Shown: positions 24,130 through 36,595 of the stretch, one piece after another
How positions within the stretch are numbered: the stretch's first letter is position 1
Layout of the letters: every line of letters starts with the position of its first letter
Assembly: GCA_013368375.1 (NCBI GenBank)
Contig: JAACJP010000027.1
Span: 62,001-126,000, forward strand
Reading direction: 5' to 3'
Length of the DNA stretch: 64,000 nucleotides
Source of the DNA: Tricholomella constricta
Lineage: Eukaryota; Basidiomycota; Agaricomycetes; Agaricales; Lyophyllaceae
Made by a program: the position numbers and the translations under genes
Notes under the pieces: generated by a model
Told to the model about the DNA's origin: nothing
The model's database searches: none
What the model saw: only the letters and a program-made list of their open reading frames with translations

Positions 24130-27100
24130 TCAAGCAAGCAATGTGGGTTCCTCCACGTCAGGCTGAAACCGAAGCCGGGCAACGAGGATCGTTTTGCTCG
24201 GGCCTCCCGAGTTTGACACCTTGCTGGAAAGTTGCCGCTGCGATGGACTGGCGGCTTTTTCTTGGGGAATCTCAAACGTGCCCCAGGGTTCACCGTCCCG
24301 AGGAGACGGTTTTACATCGAAATGGGCCTGATGGGTGTATTTGTCAACGAGGAATTTCTCCTGCTGCAATGAGTCACGACGCGACGGACCTCTTGGCCTG
24401 CATGACCAGAACTCACAAACAGTGCATAGTCTTGCGCCGTAAGGGTTTCCACGACTACGATTGCGTCAGCAAAGAACAATAAAAGGGAAGGACTCACTGA
24501 GCATCAGATCCTCTTTCTGCAGCTCGTGCTCACGTCCGAATGCACGAAGAATATGCTCCCAGTACGCACGAAGCCACTGCTTACATGCCCTGACATCCTT
24601 AATGGCATGATGTACGGTCTTTTTAGCACAAAGGAACGCCACGCGTTGACCGGAAAGTGAGAAAGTGCGCCTTTTCTCGACTTGTTCCCTGTTCAGCATG
24701 CGTGTCAGTATAAGTAACAATTGCGGGCATTGCAAAGCTTCATCAAAGACATACGGGGTTAGTGCTGCTCGAGACTTAGTTTTGGAAGAGAATGCTTTGA
24801 ACTTCTTCCAGGCGTTCTTTTCGCGTTGTTGTCGGCGCGCAAGTGTAATCCGGCCAAAATGAGTAACGCTTTGTATTTCCTGTAATCGCCCGCCGGAAGA
24901 AAGCTCGGGATGGAGACAGTTGAGGAGCTTCACAAATTGTCCACTGTCATCGAGGTACCCCACGTCTCCCAGCATCGCATCTCCCGGTGTCCACAGGGGC
25001 AGATTGACTGCAATCGGATGGTAAGAGACAATGCATATGCATGGGCGCTCGCAGCTCACTGGTGACTCACGTGAAGGAGGGAATTCATGAGACAAGCATA
25101 CGCGGTACGTAAACTCAGACTGGTCCTGCGGACTTTGACGATGAGACTCTTGAATAGTCTCCCCATTGTCGAGCGTGCCTGGAGATTGTATGTTCCCTGA
25201 GGAAAGAAGTAGGGAGTCTTGGATAGATATGGACGCTGCACTTTGTTCTGTATCGATAATGATTTCGTCTTCGGACTTCGGGCTCGGAATAACCGTCAAA
25301 TATGGCGTGGAATACTCTGGACCAGGTGAAGAAGGCGGAACAAGAGGGCTTTCATCGACGCCGGTTTCGTCTTCAAACTTCGGGCTCGGGATAACCGTCA
25401 AAGACGGCGTGGAATACTCTGGACGAGGCGAAGAAGGGGGAACAAGAGGACTTCCGCTATCTAAGGTCCCGATGAGAATGATAGCAAGCCACACATACAG
25501 AACATACCTGGACTGGAGACCTCAAACCCTGGGGAGAATTCAACAAGGTTGCTGAACGATTTTGGTTGAGAAATGACGATATGAGGGGTGTCCATGATTG
25601 TTGACGGGGAATGGACATCATTCCGCAGTGTTACTAGAGACGGAACGAGCTCACGAAAGGGTGGTCGCTCAGAGGGCGACTGGTGCCAAGCAGCGCGAAG
25701 GAGTTGTTCTAATCCGAGCGCGTGAACCAGCCCATCGGGAAACGGTGGTCGACCTTGTTCGTCTACAAGGCAGCGTGAACTAGTCATCCTGACAAGTCAC
25801 TTAAACACTTACCAAGAACATGTTGCCTCACAGCTTCGTCATTCATTGCCGGCCAAGGAATACTACCCATTGTCAAGACTTCGATGCAACACATGGCGAA
25901 GGCATAGATGTCAATTTTCTTCGTGAGTAAAGAATGGCCGCCCAACAATTCTGGCGCCTGCCACCTTATCGCATCTATGGGTAACGGATTTATAGATAAT
26001 TACGATAAAGAGGTGGGATGGAGCACGAACGGTTCGGCAGTGCATTTCCTTGCATAACATGGGATTTCCACTTGCTTTGACCAAAGTCCGAAATGACACA
26101 CCGTATATCATCGGATACAAGCACATTCGCAGCCTGGAAGTGATAGAATACTGTGAATATCTTGCTCGCTCGATACGGATAGGCAGGCTAACTTTTAAAT
26201 CTCCATGATAAACACCATGTTCATGTAGATACCTCATCCCCTCCGCGATATCATGCATCTTGCGAAGATAATCAACCTTCTCGTGGATAATCATTGCCGC
26301 CGATGCCGCATCACCAGATTCAAAATGTCTATGCGCTTCCCAATCCACGCGCTTCAGATAGTCCGTCAGGCTGCCGTGCTTCAGCAGGGGGCTGACAAGG
26401 AACCAGGGTAAGGGACCTTCCGCACTGCTCGCGCCGTACAGCTCCAGCACATTCCGATGACTGAGGGCTTTCCAGACATTGATCTCGTTGATGAACGACT
26501 CCTTTGAAGTGTGGATCTCGAGTATCTTGACCGCCACGGAGCGCCGATTCCACGACCCCTTGTAAACAGTAGAGAAGAAGCCGCGACCAATGAGCTCTCC
26601 AAGTTCAACTTCGAACCTAGGTTTACGGGTCGTGTCAGTTGTGATTGTTAATGTAGGCACCTTCTTACTTCGTGATAGTCCAACTTGGAAGTGTAGGCAA
26701 TGGTCCTTTGTACGCGCTTTTCAGGGCCTGGAGTTCCCTCTCGATGAATTCCCTGTCGACAAGGCTGAGCTCGCGGGCCTCAAAACGATCGACTGGCCAC
26801 GTCGAAGACCTGCGCGGCGATGGCAGGGACGTTGACAGCTTATCAACGACGTTATGTATTCGAAGCTGCTCCAGAGCTCGTAATAACGTCTTGATGGCAT
26901 CTGGAATGTCGGGCTTCTCCACTCCAAGAATTTCCAACGCATCTCTGTCGTCTTCCGCCTCGCCATAGATGCGTTCAAATTCCCCCATGTCACTGAACCT
27001 GTCTCGTTCGTTTTGGCGGTCCTGAATCGTGCGTATTTTCTCGTGAATGTCCTCCTTGGACGGCGGTAATGTCGTGATGTCCAAGTCGATGTCGTCCAGG

Positions 27101-28259
27101 TCAACGTCAGTGGAGGGAAATTTATATTCGATAGGGCTCTCCGATGTCGCTGTCACGTATTTGAGGATACGAAGTTGAATTGAACGCTGTAAAGATCAAG
27201 TAAGAGAATGCAATCGTAAAACTGGCAGCTAATTACATCGAAGTGGCCCAGGCAGTCCTGAAGCATAGTGTTGCAATCCGCGATATCTCTCAAAATGTCA
27301 TCTCGCTTCAGGTATCGTATAAACAGCGATTGGTTGATCAAGTCTTGGAGCATTTGATGAATTCGCCCGAATGCACTGAGGAACGATAGATGACCTTTAA
27401 GACCAGCAGATTCTGCACAAGCACTGGGTCACTCACTGCTCGAGATCTTCGAGAGGCCCACTCAAGACTTTGGCAACGGTGTCGCCGACACGAGAAATCT
27501 CCTCATGTATCGCGATTAAAATTTCGGCGCAGCGATCCGTCAGTCGGAGACACGCCAATCTATTTGTCTGTTGTACTCATCGTCAGCCTGTCTACCGACG
27601 CTAATCATAGATGTACACAAGGGACTCACCGTGACTCTTTGCAAGGCATCCCAAATGCCGAGCAAAAGTTTCGCAGCACCCTCCAACCCCGGTATCGGTG
27701 AAAACTTCAGGAGCTCAGCACCGTTGGCGAGAACCTCGTGTGCCACATCGACTGTTATATCAATCATAGGGCTAACGGCGCGCGCAACGCGCTAGATGCA
27801 ATAGAATTAGGCAGATTTCGCCCAGGAAGGAATGTAACATAGACGTACCACCCGCGTATGGTGCCATCGCTCTGTTTGCTCCTTTGGCAATGGTGAAGAT
27901 CTTTGGGGTGAGCTCGCCCACGGTCTCGAAGTCGACTTTAGCTTATGGAGCAAGGATTTCGAGGGAGTTGCCTTGGGTGACGATGGAGGCAAGAAAGAGG
28001 GCCCGACGATGTGCTCCAAGGAAGGCGGGCCCCATATGGACTTCCCCTGTTTGGTGATATGGCTGTGGGAATAGCCTGGGGAAGACGAAGGGGTGAAGCC
28101 CGGGCTGGATTGTGGGGTGGATGGGTGACTCGCAGTATCGCTCCTCGCGTTTCGGTTTGACATAGCGGACGAGATGTGGTGGCCGAAGCTGGACATGATC
28201 AACGACGGGTAGGATGAGGAGCGGAAGTGCTTCGTCTCCTTGTACGAGAATGGATCCAT
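24130..28259 (-). CDS. TKL-type protein kinase copy 3, complete
   Basis: This is the one full-length intact copy in the window. ATG 28259 opens MDPFSYKETK and a Ser/Pro-rich disordered leader. The four-helix region follows (MIDITVDVAHEVL, AELLKFSPIPGLEG, then YLKRDDILRDIADCNTMLQD). The kinase is at about 26620-25790 with GRGFFSTVYKG, VAVK, HGDLK, AANVL, DFG and RWQAPEL. The linker contains a local tandem duplication absent from copy 1 (two blocks of the type VPPSSP-PEYSTP-LTVIPSPK). The C-terminal module runs from PLWTPGDAMLGDVGYL to VARLRFQPDVEEPTLLA at the stop. Introns sit at the same places as in copy 1; one donor is a weaker GTTAGC. The layout echoes metazoan MLKL (helical bundle plus kinase fold), but the link is structural analogy only. 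Confidence 0.88.
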
Positions 28260-28261
28260 CT

Positions 28262-29100
28262 TGTGCACTATTGAGTCGGTCAGCGATAACGATCAGCGTT
28301 TTGAAGGGACCCGTACAGTGCAGTGGTGGTTAAATTCTCCGAACACGCTTTGAGGTGTGATGACCCGTAGTCGAGCTTGCGTGTTGTTCTGGAAAGATAC
28401 CGAGACGTGCGTGTTTCAAGGACGAGTGAAGAAGGGATCGCTGTTCACTTCAAAGAGCTGAGTGAGCGTGGGCAGTTGCAAGGCGCCATTACTCCCCTGT
28501 GGGAACGGAGGAATCGGAGGCAGATAGTGTTAATTAATTATCAGTCATATGCTCATCGTTAAGGTCATGGCTGCTAACATCAGATGGAGAGTTACAGATT
28601 GACAGCTTTCAATTCACTCCCAGTTACGGGTGCACTGCGGGATGATGCCGAGAGCCTTTTTGACAATAACCACCAGTCAAGTTACGAGGAGGACGACGAT
28701 TCAAAATCGGAACAACAGGTCGTAGTTGCCGATTGGCTAGGACATGGTTGAGAACAAGATGGCCCGTCATAGAGAATCCAGGGAACGGAACCAGCTGATC
28801 AGTGGTGAATGGGATGCAAGCGAGCTCGTAGTCGGTTCTTCTTCGCCACGAGCATCCACCCTTTAGCACGTGACTAACACAACGATTCAGTCCATAGACT
28901 AAGACCTACATTAACGGTAATGAAGATGGACGAAACAAGTTCCCAAATTTTCCGTAATGGGGACGGACATCAGGTGAGATGACCCCGTATACAGCCCTCG
29001 TTGATGTCAGTCGTTCGCGAGGAGGTACACAATCAAATGACTACTGGACAGAATATGTCGCGTTCGCATAGCTCATAGAGGCAGAACAACAGGCAAACTA
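28262..29100. repeat. 5' flank of kinase 3, duplicate of the kinase 2 flank
   Basis: It is the counterpart of 19842-20700, with recognisable but diverged identity. It presumably contains the kinase 3 promoter. No coding sequence is seen here or in the following stretch to 29940, apart from short frames without motifs. Confidence 0.6.
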
Positions 29101-29940
29101 GATCAACTTCATGAAGCCGCCGGACGCGAAGGTTGGCATGGCAAAGACAGAGAAAAGGTCGAGAGATGGACTTGTACCACTCGATGAATTGCTTCAAGGC
29201 ACCTTTGTCCATTTGCGTTAGCATTCGAGCACACTAGCCCACGGAATGGGTTCCCGCACAACATGCTTATCATGGGCCCAATGTTATCGAACTTGCAGGG
29301 ACCGAGCAAGCAGACGCGCCGGAGATCCTGCTTCGAAGCGACCCGTGACATCAGTGAGCTTCAGGGCAGCATTTCGCGCTAGGACAGGGCTGATCCCCTC
29401 GTCGTCGACAAGAACGAAGCACAGAAGCAGGAAACGAAAGGACCCAGGCACAGAGTAAAAGCGGGGACATGAAACGTGGAAAAGACGAAGACAGCGATGC
29501 TTACAGTGGTAGACATGCAGAGATGTCAGCTGAGTCGCCCAAGGCAACGTCCAGTGCTCTTAAAGGGAGAAGCGATGACTAGTAAAGATTTGAGGAAGCG
29601 AAAGGGCCTGCGTGCGATGCTTCAGATCCAAGGTCGGGTGTGGAAGATGAACAACATCTACGTTAGTAGTAGGCAAGCGCCTAGCACTATCATGATTTAG
29701 TTTGCGACTATCCATGCTGGTCACCCAGAGGACCACTGTATTCGATTGCTTCCGAAAGGGCTTGCGAGACACGGATAAGTTTTGGGAGTTGGGCAGAAGC
29801 AATGATGGTTGATCGTGATCCCTCTGAGATCGGAGATCAATTTACCATCTTATCTTCCAACTCTCACCGGGTCTCCAGCTGTCGTCGGCCTCTCCCATGT
29901 TCAACTTGAACTCCATACTTCTCCTTGTGATTGCACTGAC

Positions 29941-30066
29941 ATGTCGAACGAATCCTCAAATGAGCTGAAGACCACGCTCCAAGCAGCACGCTACGGCAAA
30001 GACAAGGTGCGAGTCGTTCGTGTTGTCCGGAGGGCGCGTGGCATCACGTCGTCGAGTACGAAGAAT
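29941..30066 (+). pseudogene. Uricase N-terminal relic
   Basis: From ATG 29941 the frame gives a leader and then AARYGKDKVRVVRVVR, the signature start of urate oxidase. A second block typical of the next uricase segment, WHHVVEYE, lies at about 30038-30063 but in another frame. The shift maps near 30028-30031 and is explained by one missing base. Both frames soon end in stops (30064-30066 in the second). No later uricase exon is found downstream. It is the decayed 5' end of a purine-catabolism gene, or a fragment left by rearrangement. Confidence 0.75.
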
Positions 30067-30099
30067 GATACGTACGCAGATTCGAAGTCGCCATCCAAG

Positions 30100-31663
30100 C
30101 CCCTAGTTCTTCTTTAAATACGTGAGGTCAAAATTCGTCAAAGATTTCCACTGGTCAGGCTGTGACCGCAATCAGTATGCATATATGCAGGATTTGACAA
30201 ACCTACGCCCATGGTTAAGCCAAAAACAAACGGTGGGAGACGGCGAGGGACAAGAAAAGTCATCCGGCGGAAATGTCTTGGTTGAAAAACAATATACATA
30301 CCGTGTGTCTCCTCATCCCTTGCAACACAACCCTTACGACCATGCTCCTACAGAGGTCGTCCATGACAGCTGACCGGCGTGCATTGTGTGTGAGAACCCG
30401 AACGATATAAAGAAAGTTGCACCGGTTTGACCAACTGGGATGGCGGAGGAACAATCAAAAGGCGACGAAACTGATGCCATCTCCAAAGCATCCTTGCTAA
30501 TCCCAGGTTCCTGCGAATGAGCTACTTTACAAGTCAACCTTGGCCGATCATCCGCCCAAAAGCAGCAGAGCACTATCTATGGCAGGTCCAAGCGGATGCG
30601 GGGAGTTCGACGGTAAGGGTGTCTCAAGGAGGGAAGGTGATGGGCTGAAAGCATGACAAAGCTCCTTAGGAGGGATTGCGATCAGTAGGATTCGACGATA
30701 GCAACATACTTGAGAATTATCTCGTGCCCCGGCCATTTGCATCATGTCTATAGAGGCATTAAAATGCGATATCTTCCCTTCGAGTTGGTAAAGGAAAAGC
30801 GTCCCGGGACTCGGAAGAAATGAACGGCTTTTCAATTTGATCTTATCTTATCTGGTCGGTCTGGATCCGCCAACGATGCGGCTTCGAACGGATTCCTCCC
30901 ATCTTCCTCTCACCGCATGCACGTATCGCCCACATGTCCACATCACAACAGTTGCACCAGTATGCATAAGGAGGGGAACAGAAATAGGTAGAAGTAGTTC
31001 GTACTTCCTTGTGCCACCTGTGCTCTGATACCTGTCATTATCATGAAGGTGATGTCTGCTATCCTTCACGCGAGCGGCCCGAAGCAATGCACTTGCTACT
31101 CTGACTCATCTGACTGCAGCGAGATTCCCATGACTTTGATATCTTCCATGGGGTATTCTGTTACTTGCTCTCCGACTCAAATTGGAGAGGTTTGTATACT
31201 ACTCTTGCTTCTAAAGCACTCTTCACTGACAATAGTCGATTACAGCTATAAATTATAAAGCTTCGCAGCGTATGCTTCATCCTTAGCAATTGTTCTGGTG
31301 TCGCCTCGTGGCCCCGAACCCCCCAATGTAGTTTTCTTCGGCCAGGGTATCGCGCTCTGCACGACAGCTCTGAAGGACCTTCTGCTCAACGGGCACCTTT
31401 CAAGTCGTCATCTGACGCCATTTCAAACAAAGACCCAAGAGCGCCTCACGGGCACCTGCATTGTACTGTCAAATATAACGCAGACGTCAGAATAAATCCT
31501 TGCTTCTCAACTTCCCAAATTTTTCCTCTATTCTCCTACTATTCACGCCAAACCATCTTGAATTGGAACCTGCAGTGTCAAGACTTTGTCCCAAGGACGC
31601 AACGTCGCTTCCAACACTATAAAGAGCGTCGAGGAATAGGGGTACGTTAGTATCTTCTTCACG
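30100..31663. other. Gene-poor interval before the esterase gene
   Basis: Only short unsupported frames are present. The last 150 bp before 31664 must contain the esterase promoter; a tataaag box lies near 31619-31625, about 40 bp upstream of the start codon. Confidence 0.45.
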
Positions 31664-32977
31664 ATGTGGAAATCCTTTCTCATTATATTTCCAGTCCTCT
31701 CTGCGTCCGTCGGCGCGCTTTATACCCCTCTTGCATCCAGGGATGACAACGACGGTATTCACCTCGCTGTTAGTCCGCGCTGTGGAGCTTTGAACGGCAC
31801 CACTGCCGATGTCAACGCAGGGCTGCGTCCTCGCCAATTCAAGACCATTGTGTCCTTCGGAGTATGTGATGGCTTATATACACGATAATAAGAACATCCT
31901 CAAATGCTTTCGCAGGACAGCTACACGGACGGAGGACATGACGACGGTGGTCCATTGGACCCCCCCATCGTGGTTCCACCCAGTCCGCTGGCGGGAGGGC
32001 GATCCGTCAATGGCTTGACCTGGGTTGAGTTTGTCGCAAACGACATCGGCGCTACGCTGAAGGATTATGCTGTGGGTCATATTTTTTATCCTGTTATCCA
32101 TTGCTCACTTATACTTCTCAGCAATCTGCTGCATGCATCGACCTCTCTCTTTGGCCCAGCAATCCCCGTCAAGTGGATTTCATCCATCAAGGTCGTATCA
32201 ACCTTCTTCTCTTCCTTCTCGTCCTCAACTCACAGAGCACAACAGTGCAAACATTTTTGAATCAAGGCAACAAGCTGGACCCCGACACGACATTGTACAG
32301 CATATTCTTCGGCATCAAGTACGTTGATCGCCCATCCAATAACCCTTACCCCTCACTAATCTCTTGTACAGCGATTACCTCGCTTCTCTGAGTGCGTATT
32401 TCTCATCCTTTTCGCAATAGCATGCTGACTGTGACACCTTCTCTGCTCCAGTCGACGGTGACCACATGCAAGCCGCCGCTCACGCCCTTCTTAACCAGAT
32501 CGAGCTTCTCTCCAGTCCCCCCACCAACGCGCGCTCCTTCATGGTTCTCGACGTCTACGGCCGCGGCACCACCGCCCCCTCTGGCGAAGCATACAAGCAA
32601 ACCGTCTTCAGCGGCCTCCATGATTTCCACACCCGGAAAAACGGGCCCAAACTGGACGTCTCCTACGTCGACTTCTCCACCATCTGGAACGGCGTCTTAG
32701 GCTCTGACCCCGGATTCAAGGCATTTGGCTATGTGAGCGCGGACTCGTGCACGCAATGTACGCCGGAGAATGGGTGCTCGACGATTGGCGCGTGCGATGA
32801 TCCAGAGCATTACTTTTACTGGATACCGGGGTAAGTGGGCTCGTGTGCTTCGTGTTTTTGAATTATTGTGTCGGTGACTGACGATGTCCTTGAATTCGTA
32901 GGCATCCATCGAAGGAGACGGATCGCATCATGGCCGACTATGTTGCCGAGGTTTGGAGTAATTGCGAAGTTGCCTGA
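31664..32977 (+). CDS. Secreted GDSL/SGNH esterase, CE16-like acetylesterase
   Basis: Seven exons (31664-31861, 31916-32071, 32122-32191, 32246-32318, 32372-32391, 32452-32830, 32902-32977) join in phase to 323 residues. A signal peptide is evident (MWKSFLIIFPVLSASVGA). Block I is split by the first intron and reads SFGDSYTDGG, giving the serine nucleophile. FFGINDY supplies the block III Asn. The end, HYFYWIPGHPSKETDRIMAD, holds the catalytic His and the usual C-terminal helix. The set matches fungal family-16 carbohydrate esterases, which remove acetyl groups from hemicellulose oligosaccharides outside the cell. Acceptor 32245 was chosen because it alone restores the VQTFLNQG frame. Confidence 0.87.
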
Positions 32978-33913
32978 GTTCACTGGATGTTCATCTTGCG
33001 GATAAATTATGTGCCTTTCAACTTACTTGTCCAATGATGGTTTCTTTTAGCATCGCCAATTTTTATCTTGAACAGAGAAATTCTTTTGAAATGCATCTAA
33101 ATTCGCGCTCAGGTCCACGATGTCATTCCTTCCCTGTATACGCCTCGGAATTCAAAGATCTCCTGTAATCGAATCGCACGATTCATCTTGTCCTTCACGC
33201 CACCACTACTCGCCGTCTGCAACTTTGTTCGCGTCGGCTGCTAGTCACTTTGGCGCTACACACTGTCTTTCTTCGAGGAATTTATCGAGACATCAACGAA
33301 AGCGCCATCTGTCGACACTATCCCTAAAAGTCCATCCTTTTGTCTTTGAATTCATAAACCCTGACCAGGAGATTAGCCGCCATTCTATCAGATTTTCTAT
33401 CGTTTCAAGATATCCAGCTCGGGGACCGTTCTTCGCAACAACGGTAGCTTTGACGTCATTTCCGTCGATTCCACACTTGGCAGGCTCGTGGCGGACTGAC
33501 AGCATTCAGGAAACCCTGACAGGGTCCCATATCACTGTGAGTGGAGCGATATAAAACTTTACTCGGCAGTGTTTCAGATGGCTCATGATTGCGCCCTCTG
33601 CATTATGCAGACAGGCTGAAATCGCACAATTTAAAAGCCTGCGAACATTCTACAACTTCGACTTATAGGTCTAGGATAGAAATTACGGGTAGAATCCGTC
33701 TGGAAGCAAGATAAGGCAAAGGGTAGTTCGGCTCATCATCGTCATTTCCGAACTTGCATTGATTGCTTAGCACCCTTGGATCATCGGCGAGCGCTTTGCC
33801 CGACGTGCACACCCGAAAAGTACTGAACCGAACGTAAATTTTACAGGCTTTTAACAGGATGCCTCGCTGCGTGAACTTTGCAACCTCGACCCCCAATCTT
33901 CAGCTGCAATTAC
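32978..33913. other. Intergenic region
   Basis: No gene is supported on either strand; frames are short and lack motifs. The sequence is AT-moderate and no repeat shared with other parts of the window was recognised. Confidence 0.45.
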
Positions 33914-34579
33914 ATGGACTTGAACGACCTTTCTCGCGATCCTCAGGATGGGGCTTACCACTGTCCGATTTGCAATGCGCCCTTCACAAGAAGGTCTAAC
34001 CTGCGACGGCATTTTATCATCCGTAAGTCCGACGTGGCTACTTGGATATCCTGCGCACCGGTGCTGACTACAGATCACGAAAGACACGCGCGGCACCCCA
34101 CACCAACACCCACACAAATGCACCGCCTGTGAAAAACGCTTTGCGCAAATGTAGGTGTTTGTCTTGACACTGTATCCGGTGTTCCTGCCTGACAAAACCT
34201 TGCTCGATACAGTGCTGAACTTCAATACCATTCGCTGATTTGTGCAGAGACTAAGTGGAACGACTTGTACTCAGCGGGATCATTCCTGGAAGCGTTTCCA
34301 GACCTCGTACCCAGTATGGCTTGCGACAGCCTGTCTGCAGATTATCCTGGATCTCTTCCTCAAGGATTTGATCCTTTCAGCCCTTCATCCTCGGCCTCTT
34401 CGTCCGCTCAAGAAACAGAAACAGAACAACCTTTCGCAGACTTCCAATCATTTGTGTCTTCCCCGGCTGGAACTTCACCTGAACCACCTCCCAACCCAAT
34501 CAGTACCTTCGATGAACGAAGAACGTCACCAACGGTGCGTGTGGTGCCTCTTCCCTCTTCCACTATCCCGAAGCACTGA
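33914..34579 (+). CDS. Small C2H2-type zinc-finger protein
   Basis: Three exons (33914-34022, 34084-34150, 34213-34579) give 180 residues. Finger 1 is YHCPICNAPFTRRSNLRRH, completed as HFIIH across the first intron. Finger 2 is HKCTACEKRFAQ followed by a second intron and LQYHSLIC, a C2HC variant. Acceptor 34083 was preferred to the obvious 34073 because it preserves both fingers in one frame. The C-terminal half is Ser/Pro-rich with acidic patches, typical of an activation region. A sequence-specific transcription factor is likely. The targets are not inferable. Confidence 0.78.
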
Positions 34580-35445
34580 TGCCCGTGTTGTTCGTAGCGC
34601 TGGGCCGTGATCGATTCGGTCCCAACATATCAATGCCGACCCCGGGCTTGCGCGCAACCTCGACGGGCAATCCACCCATATCACAGCATAAACAGGCATC
34701 GAAAGGCCAAGGAAAAGGCGATATACACCCAGCGCCAGGTCGACGATATGCTGCACGCAGTATCTACTTATTTCGCAGGGACAATGGTAAGGTGTTCCTT
34801 CCGCACTAGGTTCCGTTCGCTCAATTCACGTCGGGCTGTCCAGGAGCAAATTCTGCGGAGCTGCAATGTGCAGGACAAAAGGGCGGTGCAGATGCGGAAC
34901 GACGATGTCGGGATTGCTTCGGGGCTCTGACGCATAGCTGCATAAGCTCGAGTCGGACCTTCTCAGCGGTCTCCGTACCCTCCCTGAAGATTAAGATGGA
35001 CTGCGCAGAACGACCGATGCCTTTAGGATGTGGCATGCGCATCAGGTATCCAGCATTCCGGGAGAGAAATAGTCTTTCGAGGACGATCGCCAAGAAGCCA
35101 TGGGATCATGCGGCACACCATAATAGTTCGTCCATTTTGGGTCATTGTTGGTTGCGTCGAGTGTACTCCAAGATAGCGATTCGGTTCCCGTCGTGTCGTA
35201 TTGTTCACCACGGAAGGCTGTTGAATGACGAAAAGCATGATTCGGGTTTGCCAGACATAAGAAGGACAGAACAGGCCATTCCATCCTTTAGCTGAAGGGG
35301 ATGAAGAAGTCGGTTTCGCACAAACAAGCTGAAATCGAGATGACTGGCAAACCAGAAAGACTGGGGACGATGATTTGCGGTAAGTCCTGAATCGAAAATA
35401 CACCGATAAAGGCGGTGGGCGGTGTCGTCAAATAACGGGTGCAAT
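34580..35445. other. Gene-poor region with a fragment of the duplicated unit
   Basis: The stretch 35281-35445 (starting gctgaaggggatgaagaagt) recurs at about 50288-50560 and 53048-53320, so it is a fragment of the same segmental duplication as the secreted-protein array. No coding gene is supported. Confidence 0.5.
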
Positions 35446-36588
35446 AGGCCTTTGGTTCATTACAACTTTCGTTCGTATTCCATTATAAGTCTTGAGTTCT
35501 CAGATCTCAGATCTCCGAGTCAGCAGTATTGACCTTAAAAATCACCGAGAATAATGACTGTAATCTCTAAGTTAGGCAGAGGGTGATACATAGAGATTCG
35601 CGTCAACACCAATATTTTCCTATCTATCCCGCTCATTAACCCAGATCAATCAGCCACTTGTTCAGTACCGGCAGCCTTTAGATTCGCCACCCATGAAATC
35701 CGGCCATCAAATATAGCACCACCCAATTTTGACCGGGCTCGCCTTATTGGGAATCTTACATCTCCCAGTCCTCCTGTCGATGACTGGTTCGAAGCCGTAG
35801 TTTGGTCGAAACGCGCAGGCTACCTCTGATAACGGGTAGGGTTTACCTCGAGTACACCTACGACATATATTGGCGTAAGCTTGTGTTTCTGGAGCGAAAA
35901 AAGGATGATTCTCACTCGGCATAGTTATTACGCCCAGCTAGGATTTCATATTCGTCCATGCCGGGTACGGATCGTCCATACACGTCGGTCGTCACGGGAT
36001 GAGCGGAGGTGAATGGGATTGAGGGAAGGACGATGGCCAGCATGGCGAGGGCAGTATAAATCAATCGTGAAGGTGACATGCTGAAGTTCTTTTTCTGGAG
36101 GGAAGTCTTTGTGTGGATTCGATGGTTTGTTTTTAGGCGGAGGTTAGGAGACCAGCTCTTGTTCCTACTGAGTGCAGAATGGCTGCTTTTATGTCTCCTC
36201 ATATTCGGTGAGCGTCAATCATGCACAGCTCCTGTATCTTTTTTTTTTTTTCTTTTTTTCCTTCATAGTGGATCAAATGCACTGCTATCCAGAGTCAACG
36301 GCTCATGCCCCACTAAGCGTCGTCCAGAACCTCTAGGCTAGGTGTTGATTGATTCCCTTTTTTTGCTACATGTCCAATGTTTGATCTACTATTCGCTCGA
36401 AGTGTGGATCCACAATAGATCCTTGTCCAAGGGTCTCGAAAGGCTTTCACCAGAGCTTTCTTGTCCGGGCTCGATCAATAGCGGTCGTTTGCTATGTGAT
36501 CATCATGACAGCTGGATTCCTCAATTGATAGATGAAGTTCTGTTGATCTGGTCAGCACAACAGCTGGACCTTCAGCGGTTCCTATCAC
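35446..36588. repeat. Segmental duplicate A, interrupted by the KDZ element
   Basis: This unit carries secreted-protein gene A and its upstream region. It matches 51500-52660 and 60870-61930 along its length. At 36588 it is broken by the transposon and resumes at 49939-50340, where the order of sequence again follows the other two units. Confidence 0.85.
35707..36079 (-). CDS. Small secreted four-cysteine protein, copy A
   Basis: Two exons (36079-35916 and 35857-35707) encode 104 residues. A clear signal peptide (LIYTALAMLAIVLPSIPFTSA) precedes a mature part of about 78 residues. All four cysteines are in exon 2, spaced C-x12-C-x18-C-x14-C and ending WCYI. It matches no family I recognise. 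Size, secretion signal and cysteine pattern fit a fungal effector-like or signalling peptide. The promoter side has a cataaaag TATA-like box near 36190-36200 conserved in all three copies. A 13.3 kb transposon sits about 510 bp upstream of this start codon. Confidence 0.8.
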
Positions 36589-36595
36589 AATCGAC
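36589..36595. repeat. Left target-site duplication of the KDZ element
   Basis: The heptamer aatcgac precedes the element and recurs at 49939-49945 directly after it. The next base is c on both sides, so the duplication is 7 or 8 bp; 8 bp is the size reported for Zisupton-type elements. Confidence 0.8.
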
